A stretch of 40,744 bases of DNA from Caryophanales bacterium (GTDB lineage Bacteria > Bacillota > Bacilli > Bacillales > Amphibacillaceae). Positions 25,874 through 35,164 of the stretch are shown here, piece by piece (the stretch's first letter is position 1; every line of letters begins with the position of its first letter). The stretch is taken from contig JARIBO010000036.1 of assembly GCA_029257405.1 (NCBI GenBank), positions 1-40,744 on the forward strand. The letters run 5' to 3'. The position numbers and the translations under genes are program-made. The notes below the pieces were generated by a model. That model worked only from the letters and a program-made list of their open reading frames with translations. It searched no databases and was not told where the DNA came from.

Positions 25874-26557
25874 TTAAGCCCATTCGATAATGTCTACTTG
25901 TTTTCTTCTTGTTTTAGCTTTTAATGGGTCTCTTTTACGGTAACCAAATGCTGCTAAAACGGACGCAGAATAGGCGCCATCTTCTAGCAAGCCTGCTTCA
26001 TTTAATATTGCGTCGATTTTTTCATCTTGGAACCCTTCTATTGGTGTTGAATCAATACCAATCATTGCAGCTGCAGTTAACATATTTCCGAGTGCGATAT
26101 ATGTTTGTTTTTCTGACCAGTCATTTAAAGAACGCTCTGAAGCTAATATATTTCTTCCTTCTTGAAAGTATTTATATTGCGTACTTACATTTTCAAGTTC
26201 TTTTTCTGATAAATCTGCTACTGCCTTTATTTGATCTAGTAAATATTTGGAATCATAACGTACACCTTTACGAGAAGCGATGATTACAAAGTGACTTGCT
26301 GTTTCTAATTTCCCGACAGCGCCTGGAGCAACACTTACTAACTTTTCACGTAAGTCTTTATTTTGCACAACAATAAATTTCCATGGTTCTGAACCAAGTG
26401 AACTTGGCGAAAGCCTTCCTGCTTCTAGTATGTAATTAAAATCCTCATCTGAAATGTGACGATTTGCATCATACTCTTTTGTTGCGTGACGAAAATGCAT
26501 TGCTTCGAGGAATTGCTCTTTTACTTTTTCTTTATTTATAGTTATTTTATTAGACAT
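25874..26557 (-). CDS. Nitroreductase-family NAD(P)H oxidoreductase
   Basis: FMN-dependent reductase, 227 residues, of the NfsB/YdgI-like group that reduces nitro compounds, quinones or enoate-like electrophiles. Family marks are the FMN-binding HFRHATKEYD near residue 22, SPSSLGSEPWKFIVV (about 52-66), and QTYIALGNMLTAAAMIGIDSTPIEGF (about 150-175, shortened here: TAAAMIGIDSTPIEGF). AAAGGAAG precedes the ATG. It is monocistronic. In Firmicutes such genes often answer to electrophile or quinone stress, but no operator can be named here. Confidence 0.9.
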   Translation of the reverse strand: MSNKITINKEKVKEQFLEAMHFRHATKEYDANRHISDEDFNYILEAGRLSPSSLGSEPWKFIVVQNKDLREKLVSVAPGAVGKLETASHFVIIASRKGVRYDSKYLLDQIKAVADLSEKELENVSTQYKYFQEGRNILASERSLNDWSEKQTYIALGNMLTAAAMIGIDSTPIEGFQDEKIDAILNEAGLLEDGAYSASVLAAFGYRKRDPLKAKTRRKQVDIIEWA

Positions 26558-26751
26558 TTTTTACTTCCTTTCAAAAAACACTGATAATTCTATCTTACAT
26601 GAAAATGTACACTTTATTTAATTTTTTGATTTATGTTAAAAAGTTCCTATATTTTGATAACTCTATCTAATAGCAGTATAATATTAAGTTGAGAGACTTT
26701 TAAATGCAAGCTTTTTTGAGAGGATGAATACTCATCGATTTTATAACCCGC

Positions 26752-28788
26752 ATGTTAAAACATAAAAAATTAATTGTTATCATATTCGTAAGCCTCGCTG
26801 TCATTGGTGGGATTGCCCAGTTTGCCGTATCTGTAAACTACAATATGACTGATTACTTACCTGAAAATGCCCCATCAACTGAAGCAATTGAAGTGATGGA
26901 AGAAGAATTTTCCGGTAATGTTGCCAATACACGTGTCATGGTCGGAAATGTCGAAATTCAAGAAGCACTTAAAGTAAAAGATAATCTTGAAAATATAGAT
27001 GGTGTTTCTGGTGTCATGTGGCTTGATGATGTGATAGATATAAAAACGCCTCTTGAATTAGTTGATCAAGATATACTAGATACTTATTATCAAAATAACA
27101 ACGCATTATTTACCTTTGAAGTTGAAGAAGGTAAAGAAGTTGTTGCGACTGATGAAATTTATGACGTGATTGGTGAAGATAACGCACTTGCTGGTGACGC
27201 ATTAGATATTGCGATATCTCAAAAAGCAACTGGTCAAGAAACGTTTAACGCTGCAGCAATTTTAGTCCCGATTGTCATCTTAATTTTATTACTTTCTACG
27301 TCGTCATGGATTGAACCTGTATTTTTCTTAGTTGCAATTGGAATTTCAATTTTAATTAACTTAGGGACGAATATCTTCGTTGGAGAAATTTCATTTATTT
27401 CACAATCTGTCGTACCTATTTTACAACTTGCCGTCTCGCTTGATTATGCAATCTTTTTATTACACCGGTTTGATGACTACAAAGAAGAGATTGAAGACCC
27501 AACTGAAGCTATGACGATGGCGATTAAACGTTCCTTTCCTGCAATTACAGCAAGTGCCGCAACAACTTTCTTTGGTTTTATGGCACTGACATTTATGGAC
27601 TTTGGGATTGGTGTTGATTTAGGTCTTGGTTTGGTAAAAGGTATACTACTTAGCTTTATTAGTATTATGATTTTATTACCTGCTTTAACCTTATTACTCT
27701 TTCCACTCGTTGAAAAAACGCGACATAAACAATGGATTCCTAGTAAATATAATGTCGGTAAATACCTGATTAAATTAAGGTTTCCAATACTTATTCTAAT
27801 TGCTATTATCATTATTCCCGCATTTCTTGCTCAAGGTAAGACAAACTTTCTTTACGGGATGGGTGAACTCCCAGAAGATACACGTGCAGGCCAAGATGCC
27901 ATACAAATTGATCAAGCATTTGGAAAGTTCACACCACTTGTTTTACTCGTACCAGAAGGCGATCTTGCACGTGAAGATAAGTTAGCAAGAGATCTTGATA
28001 ACTTGCCTGAAGTCAAAAGCGTTATTTCGTATACAAAAGCTGTTGGTTTAGCTATTCCAAAAGAGTTTTTAGATGAATCTGCTAAAGAGCAATTTTTCTC
28101 AGAAAATTATAGCCGACTTATTTTAAATACAACAACTGATTCTGAAGGTGTGCGCGCCTTTGCTCTTGTCGATAAAGTAAGAGACATTACGAGCGATTAT
28201 TACGGCGATGATTTTCACGCAACGGGTGAGAGTGTCACTTTATCTGATATGAAAGTAATTGTTAATAAAGATAATACACTTGTTAACATTCTAACAGTAG
28301 TCGCAATTGCAATTGTTTTATTAATTACTTTTAAATCTATTTCCATGCCGGTTGTTTTATTACTAACTATTCAAGCGTCGGTCTGGATTAACTTAGCCGT
28401 TCCCTACTTTACGAATGATCCACTTGTTTATATTGGGTATTTAATCATTAGTATTGTCCAGCTAGCGGCAACAGTTGATTACGGGATTTTATTTTCAGAA
28501 AGTTATACAAGATACCGCCAGGAGATGACGGCTAAAGACGCAATTATAAAAACAATTAATGAAAACATCTTTACCATTGCTGTCCCGGCATCAATCCTTT
28601 CAAGTGTTGGATTTATTTTATGGCTCACATCGTCAGATCCAATTATTTCATCAATTGGTATTTTACTCGGACGTGGAACATTACTAGCATTTACGCTCGT
28701 AATCCTTCTTCTCCCTGCATTACTGCTCGTTTTCGACCGGGTCATTGAAAAAACAACTCGTAAACCAAACTTTTATAAGAGGAAGTGA
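26752..28788 (+). CDS. MMPL/RND superfamily transporter (YdfJ-like)
   Basis: A 678-residue membrane protein with the MMPL plan: TM1 (about 5-25), an extracellular porter loop, TM2-6, TM7, a second porter loop, then TM8-12. The two proton-path segments are visible as VSLDYAIFLLHRFDDY and AATVDYGILFSESY. Such proteins export lipids, drugs or peptides. The ATG has no ribosome site; GAGAGG at 26718-26723 lies 28 nt away, and the in-frame codons between read ILIDFITR, as in many YdfJ-type N-termini, so a rare upstream start is possible. Its stop lies 4 nt before the exported partner gene, so the two form an operon. Confidence 0.88.
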   Translation: MLKHKKLIVIIFVSLAVIGGIAQFAVSVNYNMTDYLPENAPSTEAIEVMEEEFSGNVANTRVMVGNVEIQEALKVKDNLENIDGVSGVMWLDDVIDIKTPLELVDQDILDTYYQNNNALFTFEVEEGKEVVATDEIYDVIGEDNALAGDALDIAISQKATGQETFNAAAILVPIVILILLLSTSSWIEPVFFLVAIGISILINLGTNIFVGEISFISQSVVPILQLAVSLDYAIFLLHRFDDYKEEIEDPTEAMTMAIKRSFPAITASAATTFFGFMALTFMDFGIGVDLGLGLVKGILLSFISIMILLPALTLLLFPLVEKTRHKQWIPSKYNVGKYLIKLRFPILILIAIIIIPAFLAQGKTNFLYGMGELPEDTRAGQDAIQIDQAFGKFTPLVLLVPEGDLAREDKLARDLDNLPEVKSVISYTKAVGLAIPKEFLDESAKEQFFSENYSRLILNTTTDSEGVRAFALVDKVRDITSDYYGDDFHATGESVTLSDMKVIVNKDNTLVNILTVVAIAIVLLITFKSISMPVVLLLTIQASVWINLAVPYFTNDPLVYIGYLIISIVQLAATVDYGILFSESYTRYRQEMTAKDAIIKTINENIFTIAVPASILSSVGFILWLTSSDPIISSIGILLGRGTLLAFTLVILLLPALLLVFDRVIEKTTRKPNFYKRK

Positions 28789-28792
28789 TCGC

Positions 28793-30598
28793 TTGTTATT
28801 AAAACGTTTTGTATTTAGCTTACTTAGTTGCTTACTTATTTTCACATTAATACCTAATACTTCTTTAGCAAAAGATAAAAAAGATACCCCCGTTAAAGAT
28901 GAAGTTGTTTATACTAATTTAACGCCGAATGGAAAAATAAAAGATATGTATGTCGTTAATTCATTTCAAATTAAAGAGCCTGACGAATTTATTGACTATG
29001 GCGCCTATGAAAATGTACGTAACTTAACAGATTTAACAGATATTGAAATTAAAAATGACAATGAAGTTCACTTTGAGGCGAGTGAAGATAATTTCTTTTA
29101 TCAAGGGACACTTAAAGAACAACCTTTACCTTGGAATATTTCAATTACTTATCTCTTAGATGGTAAAAAAATAACTCCTAGTGAGCTTCCAGGAGCAAGT
29201 GGTGAATTAACAATTCAAATTAAGACAAGTCAAAATAAAGATGTTGATCCTGTGTTTTTTGAATATTATTTATTACAAGTTAATTTAAAATTTGATCCAC
29301 TTAACTTTAGTAACCTTCAAGCACCGAAAGGAACAGAAGCAAACGAGGGTAAAGATAAGTTAATTAGCTTTAGTGTTATGCCCGATAAAGAAGAAGTCAT
29401 GATTGTTTCTGCTGATGTAACAGACTTTGAAATGGATCCGATTAATATTTCTGCTGTTCCTGCTAATATCGGATTTGAAAGTCCTGACACCGACGATTTA
29501 GCAAGTGATTTACAAACATTATCTGATGCTATAGCAGAGATTAATTCAGGCGTTGCTGAGTTAGAAGACGGTGCTTCTGAACTAAGTAAAGGCGCAAGCG
29601 AACTCAGTAAAGGTTCAAACAGCTTTTTAAGTGGGATTAATGAACTTAACGCTTCTTCTGCTGAACTTGTGAATGGTTCAGAACAAATATTAGGTGTCTT
29701 TAAACAAATGAATGAAGTGATTGGGAATGTACCTGAAATTCCGACGGATTTAATCAAAGAGTTAGCTACAGCACCAGGAGACCTGCGAGATTTAGCTGCT
29801 GGATTAAGAGATCTTGCTAGTCTCACAGGACAATTTTCAAGTGAAATTGAAAACTTACCTGACTTAACAATTAACAGTGAAGATATTCAAGCAATCATTA
29901 CTGCCTTAAAAGAAAATCAACCTGCACCAGATAACCTAGATGAAGAAACAGAAGAAATTGAAAGTGAAGTTAATGAAGAAGTAATTCAAGCACTTGAAGA
30001 GTTAGCAATACTCGCTGATGATTTAAAAGGTTTTGAAGGCTTAACCGATCAAATTCCTGATGACTCTGAAGCATCTCTAAATGAAACAGCAAACGAGCTT
30101 GATGAATTTGCAAATGGATTAGAAGGTCTGACGAGCAATATTGGGGTTTTAGATGAGCTTGATGAATTCAAAAATGGATTATCCCAGCTTTCAAGTGAGT
30201 ATCAAACTTTCCATGACGGCTTAGTTGCTTATACAAATGGGGTTGATTCCCTCGCTAAATCTTATAATGAATTAAACAAAGGGACAAAAGAGCTTTCAGA
30301 TGGTACGTCTGAATTAACAAATGGGATAAACCAATTACAAGAAGGCACACAAGAACTTGCTGATGAAACAAGTGATTTATCTGGAGAATTCGTTTCAGAA
30401 ATTGATGAGTTTATGGAAGAATTTGATTTCTCTGACTTTGAACCTGTTTCATTTGTTTCTAATAAAAATAAAAAAGTAAATGTGGTCCAATTTGTTTTAC
30501 AAACAGAAAGTATTGAAATTGACGAACCAGATGATGAACTTAAAGAAGAAGAAACTGAAAAAAATCTCTGGGACCGCTTTTTAAATCTTTTTAAATAA
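28793..30598 (+). CDS. Exported heptad-repeat protein (YhgE/Pip-like), MMPL partner
   Basis: Start is TTG at 28793 with AGAGGAAG about 5 nt upstream; it gives a signal peptide MLLKRFVFSL...NTSLA. The 601 residues have an N-terminal beta domain and two long helical regions with L-x-x-G heptads, such as ELEDGASELSKGASELSKG (about 260) and ELNKGTKELSDGTSELTNG (about 510). The segment FVSNKNKKVNVVQFVLQT near 560 and the heptads are typical of YhgE/Pip-related envelope proteins. No C-terminal membrane segment is seen, only an amphipathic NLWDRFLNLFK end. It is coupled to the MMPL gene and probably forms its extracellular coiled-coil part. Confidence 0.85.
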   Translation: MLLKRFVFSLLSCLLIFTLIPNTSLAKDKKDTPVKDEVVYTNLTPNGKIKDMYVVNSFQIKEPDEFIDYGAYENVRNLTDLTDIEIKNDNEVHFEASEDNFFYQGTLKEQPLPWNISITYLLDGKKITPSELPGASGELTIQIKTSQNKDVDPVFFEYYLLQVNLKFDPLNFSNLQAPKGTEANEGKDKLISFSVMPDKEEVMIVSADVTDFEMDPINISAVPANIGFESPDTDDLASDLQTLSDAIAEINSGVAELEDGASELSKGASELSKGSNSFLSGINELNASSAELVNGSEQILGVFKQMNEVIGNVPEIPTDLIKELATAPGDLRDLAAGLRDLASLTGQFSSEIENLPDLTINSEDIQAIITALKENQPAPDNLDEETEEIESEVNEEVIQALEELAILADDLKGFEGLTDQIPDDSEASLNETANELDEFANGLEGLTSNIGVLDELDEFKNGLSQLSSEYQTFHDGLVAYTNGVDSLAKSYNELNKGTKELSDGTSELTNGINQLQEGTQELADETSDLSGEFVSEIDEFMEEFDFSDFEPVSFVSNKNKKVNVVQFVLQTESIEIDEPDDELKEEETEKNLWDRFLNLFK

Positions 30599-30612
30599 TA
30601 TTTCATTAATAA

Positions 30613-30662
30613 AAAAACTCGAACTTATTTTTCAGATTATCTCTGAATAAGTTCGAGTTTTT
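30613..30662. terminator. Bidirectional terminator between heptad gene and MFS exporter
   Basis: A 17-bp perfect stem (30613-30629 with 30646-30662) has a 16-nt loop that can pair further, and T runs both ways. It touches the stop codon of the minus-strand MFS gene. Confidence 0.88.
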
Positions 30663-32059
30663 TAATCGCGTTTAGGATCTTTAATATATAATGAAATAAT
30701 TAACCCAATAACTGCAACTGCTGTTGCAACATAAAATGACACGTTCACTCCACGAATTAATCCATTTAAACCTGCATCTGGAATCGCTGCTGTTGACATA
30801 ATTGTTACGAGCAATGCAGTTCCAATCGCACCTGACATTTGTCTGAATGTATTACTCATCGCTGTTCCATGTGGGATTAGATTTTCAGGTAATTCATTTA
30901 AACCAGCTGTTGTAACAGGCATCATAACCATCGAAATAGAGAGCATTCGAATCGCGTTCATCACTGCCATATACGTAAGTGACGTCTCTGTTGATAAATC
31001 GGTAAATAAATAAGTCGTTACAATAAGCAATGAAAAACCTGTGATTGCGAGCCACTTCACTCCGTACTTATCAAAGAGCCTTCCAGTTACTGGGTTCATG
31101 AGCCCCATAATAATTGCCCCTGGTAATAAAACTAACCCAGAATCAAGCGCTGAGAATCCTAGCATGTTTTGCATGAATAAAGGCAAAATAACTGCTGTTC
31201 CAATCATTGACATAAACACAATCATACCAAGACCTGTTGTAAGAGAAAATATTTTATATTTAAATACTCTAAACTCTAACATCGGTTGATCTAATTTTAG
31301 TTGTCTTAAAATGAATATAAAGAGCGAAATCGCACCGATAATCATTGTCCCGTATACTTGAATACTTCCCCAACCAACATTTCCTGCAATACTGAATCCG
31401 TATAGTAAACCACCAAATCCAAGGGTAGAGAGAATAATTGATACCACATCTACTTTAATATCTTTTTGTTCAGTTACGTTTCTTAAGAAGATATAAGCAC
31501 CAATAATATTAATGATTGCGATTGGTAAAACAACATAAAAAACGCTACGCCAGTGGAATTGATCGACTAAATAACCAGATAACGTCGGTCCAATAGCTGG
31601 AGCAAATGCAATGACTAAACCAAACATTCCCATTGCTTGACCACGTTTTTCAAGTGGAAAGACAAGGAATAGTATTGTTTGTAGTAATGGCATCATAATT
31701 CCCGCACCTGAAGCTTGGAATATTCGACCAATCATCAAAAGTGAAAATGTTGGTGCTATAGAAGCTATTGCTGTTCCCAGTGCAAATAAACTCATTGCTG
31801 TTAAAAACAACTTACGCGTTGTAAAACGTTGAATCAAAAAAGCAGTTACTGGAATCATAATTCCATTAACTAACATAAATACAGATTGTAACCACTGAAC
31901 TGTACTTTCAGTTAAATCTAAATCTTTCATAATTACCGGAAGTGCTGTTCCGAGTAATGTTTGATTTAAAATAGTTATAAAAGCCCCTGATAGCAATATT
32001 GCCATAAGAGGGATCATTTTTATCGATGATTTTTTCTCTATTGTCTGACTTTCTACCAT
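30662..32059 (-). CDS. DHA2-family MFS multidrug exporter (EmrB/LmrB-like)
   Basis: A 465-residue proton-driven exporter with about 14 membrane segments. Family marks: TM1 with the D-less ITILNQTLLGTALPVI, MFS motif A region QRFTTRKLFL, the R-rich MIGRIFQASGAGIMMPL, and the antiporter motif in TM5 APAIGPTLSGYLVD. The closest described types are LmrB/MdeA/EmrB. The ribosome site (AGTGGG) is weak. A 26-nt dyad 16-41 nt upstream of the start suggests a local repressor, but no regulator gene is adjacent. Confidence 0.9.
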   Translation of the reverse strand: MVESQTIEKKSSIKMIPLMAILLSGAFITILNQTLLGTALPVIMKDLDLTESTVQWLQSVFMLVNGIMIPVTAFLIQRFTTRKLFLTAMSLFALGTAIASIAPTFSLLMIGRIFQASGAGIMMPLLQTILFLVFPLEKRGQAMGMFGLVIAFAPAIGPTLSGYLVDQFHWRSVFYVVLPIAIINIIGAYIFLRNVTEQKDIKVDVVSIILSTLGFGGLLYGFSIAGNVGWGSIQVYGTMIIGAISLFIFILRQLKLDQPMLEFRVFKYKIFSLTTGLGMIVFMSMIGTAVILPLFMQNMLGFSALDSGLVLLPGAIIMGLMNPVTGRLFDKYGVKWLAITGFSLLIVTTYLFTDLSTETSLTYMAVMNAIRMLSISMVMMPVTTAGLNELPENLIPHGTAMSNTFRQMSGAIGTALLVTIMSTAAIPDAGLNGLIRGVNVSFYVATAVAVIGLIISLYIKDPKRD

Positions 32060-32074
32060 AAAATACCCACTTTC

Positions 32075-32113
32075 TTAAACACTTCTTAGCTAGTGTTTAA
32101 TACTATAATAGTA
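32075..32113 (-). promoter_or_regulatory. Operator-like dyads upstream of the MFS exporter
   Basis: TTAAACACT (32075-32083) and AGTGTTTAA (32092-32100) form a perfect 9-bp inverted repeat with an 8-nt centre. Next to it, TACTATAATAGTA (32101-32113) is a 13-nt palindrome that contains TATTAT on the minus strand, a fair -10 element. The pattern would suit a TetR or MarR repressor of the exporter. Confidence 0.5.
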
Positions 32114-32169
32114 CATTCTATCATAGTAGTTCCCTATTCAAAAGAAAATGATTTATCAATACGCATTAA

Positions 32170-32206
32170 AAAAGATGATTCCAAATCGATATTGGAATCA
32201 CCTTTT
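32170..32206 (-). terminator. Terminator after the persulfide dioxygenase gene
   Basis: A 15-bp stem (32170-32184 with 32192-32206, one mismatch, loop ATCGATA) is followed on the minus strand by a T run. It is 48 nt after the stop codon at 32255. Confidence 0.75.
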
Positions 32207-32254
32207 AGTTTTTGATCTTATTTATTTTTAGTGCAGTATAATTAATAGCCTATT

Positions 32255-33640
32255 TTACATATGTTTAATTGTTTCAGCATACGAACTACGCATATGATTA
32301 ATATCTTTACATCCGCGTGCTTTTAGAATACTTGCTGCAATTGCAGAACGAGCCCCTGTTTCACAATAAACCATCACTTTTTTATTTTCAGGTAATGGTA
32401 ACTCTCTTAATTTACCTAAGAATAAATGTTCTGCCCGGTCAAAGTGACCTGCTTTATATTCGCTTGCATTTCTAATATCAATAATCGCTACTTCTTCATC
32501 ATTCATTTCCTGAATAAACTGATCCATTGGTATTGTTTCGTAGCTCTTAAGTTCAAAATCTGAAAGAACAATTTCATCGACAAAGCCGATGATTGAATCA
32601 AAACCAATCGAATGTAAAGCAATTTCTACTTTTTTACGATCAGAATCTTTTGTTAATAGAAGTAGTTTTTCGTCGTATTTTGCTAACCAACCTACCCAGT
32701 TACTAAAGATTGTTTCAATTGGAATATTGATTGCACCTTCAAGTAAAGTTGACTGTGCCTCAGCTGCTGGACGTGTGTCGATAATAAGTGTATCTTCTTT
32801 TTCCATTAATTCCTTTACTTTTTTGCTATCTGAAATAACAGGAATCTCACGCTCTTCTAAAATAGCTGGTCCAACTTTATTAACTTCTTTCATTTTTGCA
32901 AAGTAAGTCGGTGCTTCAGGTTGATCTTTTAATAATTCTTTTACAAACGCTTCTTCTTCATCAATTTTCATTGCCCAGTTCACTTGTTTTTCATAACCGA
33001 TTGTACTTGTTGGTACTGCGCCAAGTGACTTTCCACAAGCTGATCCAGCACCATGACCTGGCCAAATCGTAAGGTGATCTGGTAGTTCTTTAAAACGTTG
33101 AACTGAAGCAAACATGTCTCTTGCACCTGCTTCTGCTGTATCCATAATTCCTGCCGCTTCTTCTAGTAAGTCAGGACGTCCCACGTCGCCTACAAAGACA
33201 AAGTCTCCTGTGAAAATACCCATCGGTTCTGTTGCTCCGCCACCAAAGTCAGTTAATACAAATGATAAACTTTCTGGTGTATGACCTGGTGTGTGCATGA
33301 CTTTAAGTTCTACTTTACCTATATTAATCACAGAACCTTCTTTAATAAGTTCTGAATCAATGCCATCTGTAAATTCATACTTCCAATCTGAACCACCTTC
33401 ATCTGATAAATAAAGCTTTGCCTTATGTTTTATTGCCAGTTGACGCGCTCCTGATACGTAGTCCGCATGAATATGTGTATCTGCTGCTGCAGTTATTTCT
33501 AATCCTTCTTTTCGTGCATCTTCAATAATGTGTTCAAAATGGCGGGGCGGATCAATAATAATAGCTTCCCCTGTTTTTTGACAGCCTACTAAATAGGCGT
33601 TTTGTGCTAATTTTTCATCTATAAAGGTTTTTAGATACAT
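32255..33640 (-). CDS. Persulfide dioxygenase-sulfurtransferase (CstB-like MBL plus two rhodanese domains)
   Basis: 461 residues in three parts. (1) Metallo-beta-lactamase fold, 1-240: THIHADY (H56, H58), HTPGHTPES (H120), GDFVFVGDVGRPDLL and WPGHGAGSACGKSLG (H196, C202), as in Fe(II) persulfide dioxygenases. (2) A middle rhodanese-like domain, about 280-355, whose active-site loop is LLTKDSD and has no cysteine. (3) An active rhodanese, about 365-461, with C426 in YCETGARS. The same order, with a dead middle domain, is known from Staphylococcus aureus CstB, which oxidises persulfides and yields thiosulfate. The role would be cytoplasmic sulfide/persulfide detoxification. GAGAGGGG precedes the ATG. 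It has its own promoter. Confidence 0.88.
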   Translation of the reverse strand: MYLKTFIDEKLAQNAYLVGCQKTGEAIIIDPPRHFEHIIEDARKEGLEITAAADTHIHADYVSGARQLAIKHKAKLYLSDEGGSDWKYEFTDGIDSELIKEGSVINIGKVELKVMHTPGHTPESLSFVLTDFGGGATEPMGIFTGDFVFVGDVGRPDLLEEAAGIMDTAEAGARDMFASVQRFKELPDHLTIWPGHGAGSACGKSLGAVPTSTIGYEKQVNWAMKIDEEEAFVKELLKDQPEAPTYFAKMKEVNKVGPAILEEREIPVISDSKKVKELMEKEDTLIIDTRPAAEAQSTLLEGAINIPIETIFSNWVGWLAKYDEKLLLLTKDSDRKKVEIALHSIGFDSIIGFVDEIVLSDFELKSYETIPMDQFIQEMNDEEVAIIDIRNASEYKAGHFDRAEHLFLGKLRELPLPENKKVMVYCETGARSAIAASILKARGCKDINHMRSSYAETIKHM

Positions 33641-33675
33641 GTTAAAATACCCCTCTCACTATAATTGTTACTCTT

Positions 33676-33704
33676 AATATACTACGTAGGGTATAAAATT
33701 ACAA
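33676..33704 (-). promoter_or_regulatory. Promoter with CsoR/CstR-like operator
   Basis: On the minus strand TTGTAA (33704-33699) and TATATT (33681-33676) are 17 nt apart. The spacer holds TATACCCTACGTAGTATA (minus strand, 33695-33678), an imperfect dyad of the TACCC...GGGTA type used by CsoR-family repressors, one half lacking two bases. CstR, a CsoR-family persulfide sensor, controls cst genes in staphylococci, so this site fits the gene that follows. Confidence 0.6.
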
Positions 33705-33722
33705 TTTTCGTGATTATAGATT

Positions 33723-34994
33723 TTATTCTATTTCATTTAACAAGGTCACTTTCCCATTATTTGCGTTAACTGCATAATCACAACTTAGTTTTTTTGCAAA
33801 TATATATTTATTTATTTCAAAATCAAAGACATAATAAGGTTCAAATGTAATATATTCATGGATAACTTCAAATCCTAACTTCTCAGAAACAATGATATCA
33901 TGACTTTCTTTATACTCATTCATTAATTTAAGCAGTGGTTCATTATCGATATAATTTATGACTTGTAATTTTTCTCTATCAATCATGACGGTTATTTTAC
34001 GTTCTAATACATTTTGTGTTGCTTCTTTTTCTTTTAATACTGCGTGAATATAACCATGATCCCGGTTGAGTGTATCGAGTATCCATTTACCACTATCACT
34101 TGGATATACTTGTCTTAAAAAATCTTTTACTGCATTGATACATTCTGTTCTTTGTAATGAACTAATTGGGCGCGCGTCAGGCGATTTTTCTTTAGAGAAT
34201 ACTTGTTCAATTGAAAGCTCTTCACTTAATTTGAGATCTTCTCTTTTAAATTTAGCTTCAAGTGGCTTTTCCCAGTAGATTAATTGATTAATCACATAAT
34301 GTTTCTTTACACTATTAAATACTTTAAATGGTGTTGTGAGTAAACCTGATTTTTTGATAAAGACTTCATCTATTATATAAACAGGTATTTGCATTTTTGT
34401 TAAGTCAGAAGGTATATTAATTAATTTTAATTGGTCTTTTGCAAGATGCTCAACTTCTTCTAGTGGAAGGTTGTCTTCAGATTTTACCACGCAATCTCTA
34501 CGTGGAAACTCTCCCTCAACAGAAAATAAAGTAAGCCTCCCTAAATAGTCATGCTCAAGTTGAATTGAACCTTCTGGAAATGATTTTACACCATCTACAC
34601 AGGCACTAAATATATATTTACCTGTTGACTCTTTTTTCAAGATAAAATCTGACTCATAAACATATCCCGTTTCCCTTTCAATCCAGTTAATAATCTCACT
34701 TTTACTGCTTTGACCAAATAAATAGTCATCTACTAACGACTTTCCCTTAACAAAAACTATTTGAGTGAATTTTTCACTAGCAATATCTATTGATATAACT
34801 GCAGCACCTTCAGGATTTGAATCTTCATCTCTTGAAATAACTCGATCATTTGGAAACCACTCCATATTTAAATGATACTTGGTTTCTTTATCTATATTTA
34901 CACGGCGATCTAAACTATATCGCTTTAAATAGTATTTGTTTAACTGTAATTTACTTTCTGTTAAATCAACTAATTTTTGGATTCGATTATCCAT
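33723..34994 (-). CDS. Protein of unknown function (423 residues)
   Basis: I do not recognise this protein with confidence. It has no signal peptide and no membrane segment, so it is probably cytoplasmic. The 423 residues are acidic-basic mixed, with alternating beta strands such as GAAVISIDIASEKFTQIVFV and KYIFSACVDGVKSFPEGSI. The C-terminal third has YEPYYVFD-like strands (FEPYYVFDFEINKY). The overall pattern recalls the YcdB/YcdC repeat proteins of Bacillus, a weak guess. GAGGTG precedes the ATG. No terminator is seen before the persulfide gene, so read-through is possible. Confidence 0.65.
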   Translation of the reverse strand: MDNRIQKLVDLTESKLQLNKYYLKRYSLDRRVNIDKETKYHLNMEWFPNDRVISRDEDSNPEGAAVISIDIASEKFTQIVFVKGKSLVDDYLFGQSSKSEIINWIERETGYVYESDFILKKESTGKYIFSACVDGVKSFPEGSIQLEHDYLGRLTLFSVEGEFPRRDCVVKSEDNLPLEEVEHLAKDQLKLINIPSDLTKMQIPVYIIDEVFIKKSGLLTTPFKVFNSVKKHYVINQLIYWEKPLEAKFKREDLKLSEELSIEQVFSKEKSPDARPISSLQRTECINAVKDFLRQVYPSDSGKWILDTLNRDHGYIHAVLKEKEATQNVLERKITVMIDREKLQVINYIDNEPLLKLMNEYKESHDIIVSEKLGFEVIHEYITFEPYYVFDFEINKYIFAKKLSCDYAVNANNGKVTLLNEIE

Positions 34995-35164
34995 TTTTCA
35001 CACCTCAAATTTAATGTTTAGCTAGATTTTTATTAATAATAAAGTACTTTCTTTTATTATAAAGAAAGTTTATTTGCATAGCAATATTACCGTCACACAA
35101 TTTCGAATATTCAATTTCTAAGAAAAAAAGACTCTCCATCTTCCTCAAAAATTTATCTTATTCA

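Noticed and set aside
29317-29826. 169-codon minus-strand open frame
   Set aside because: It is antisense to the heptad-repeat gene, low in complexity, and without a start signal.
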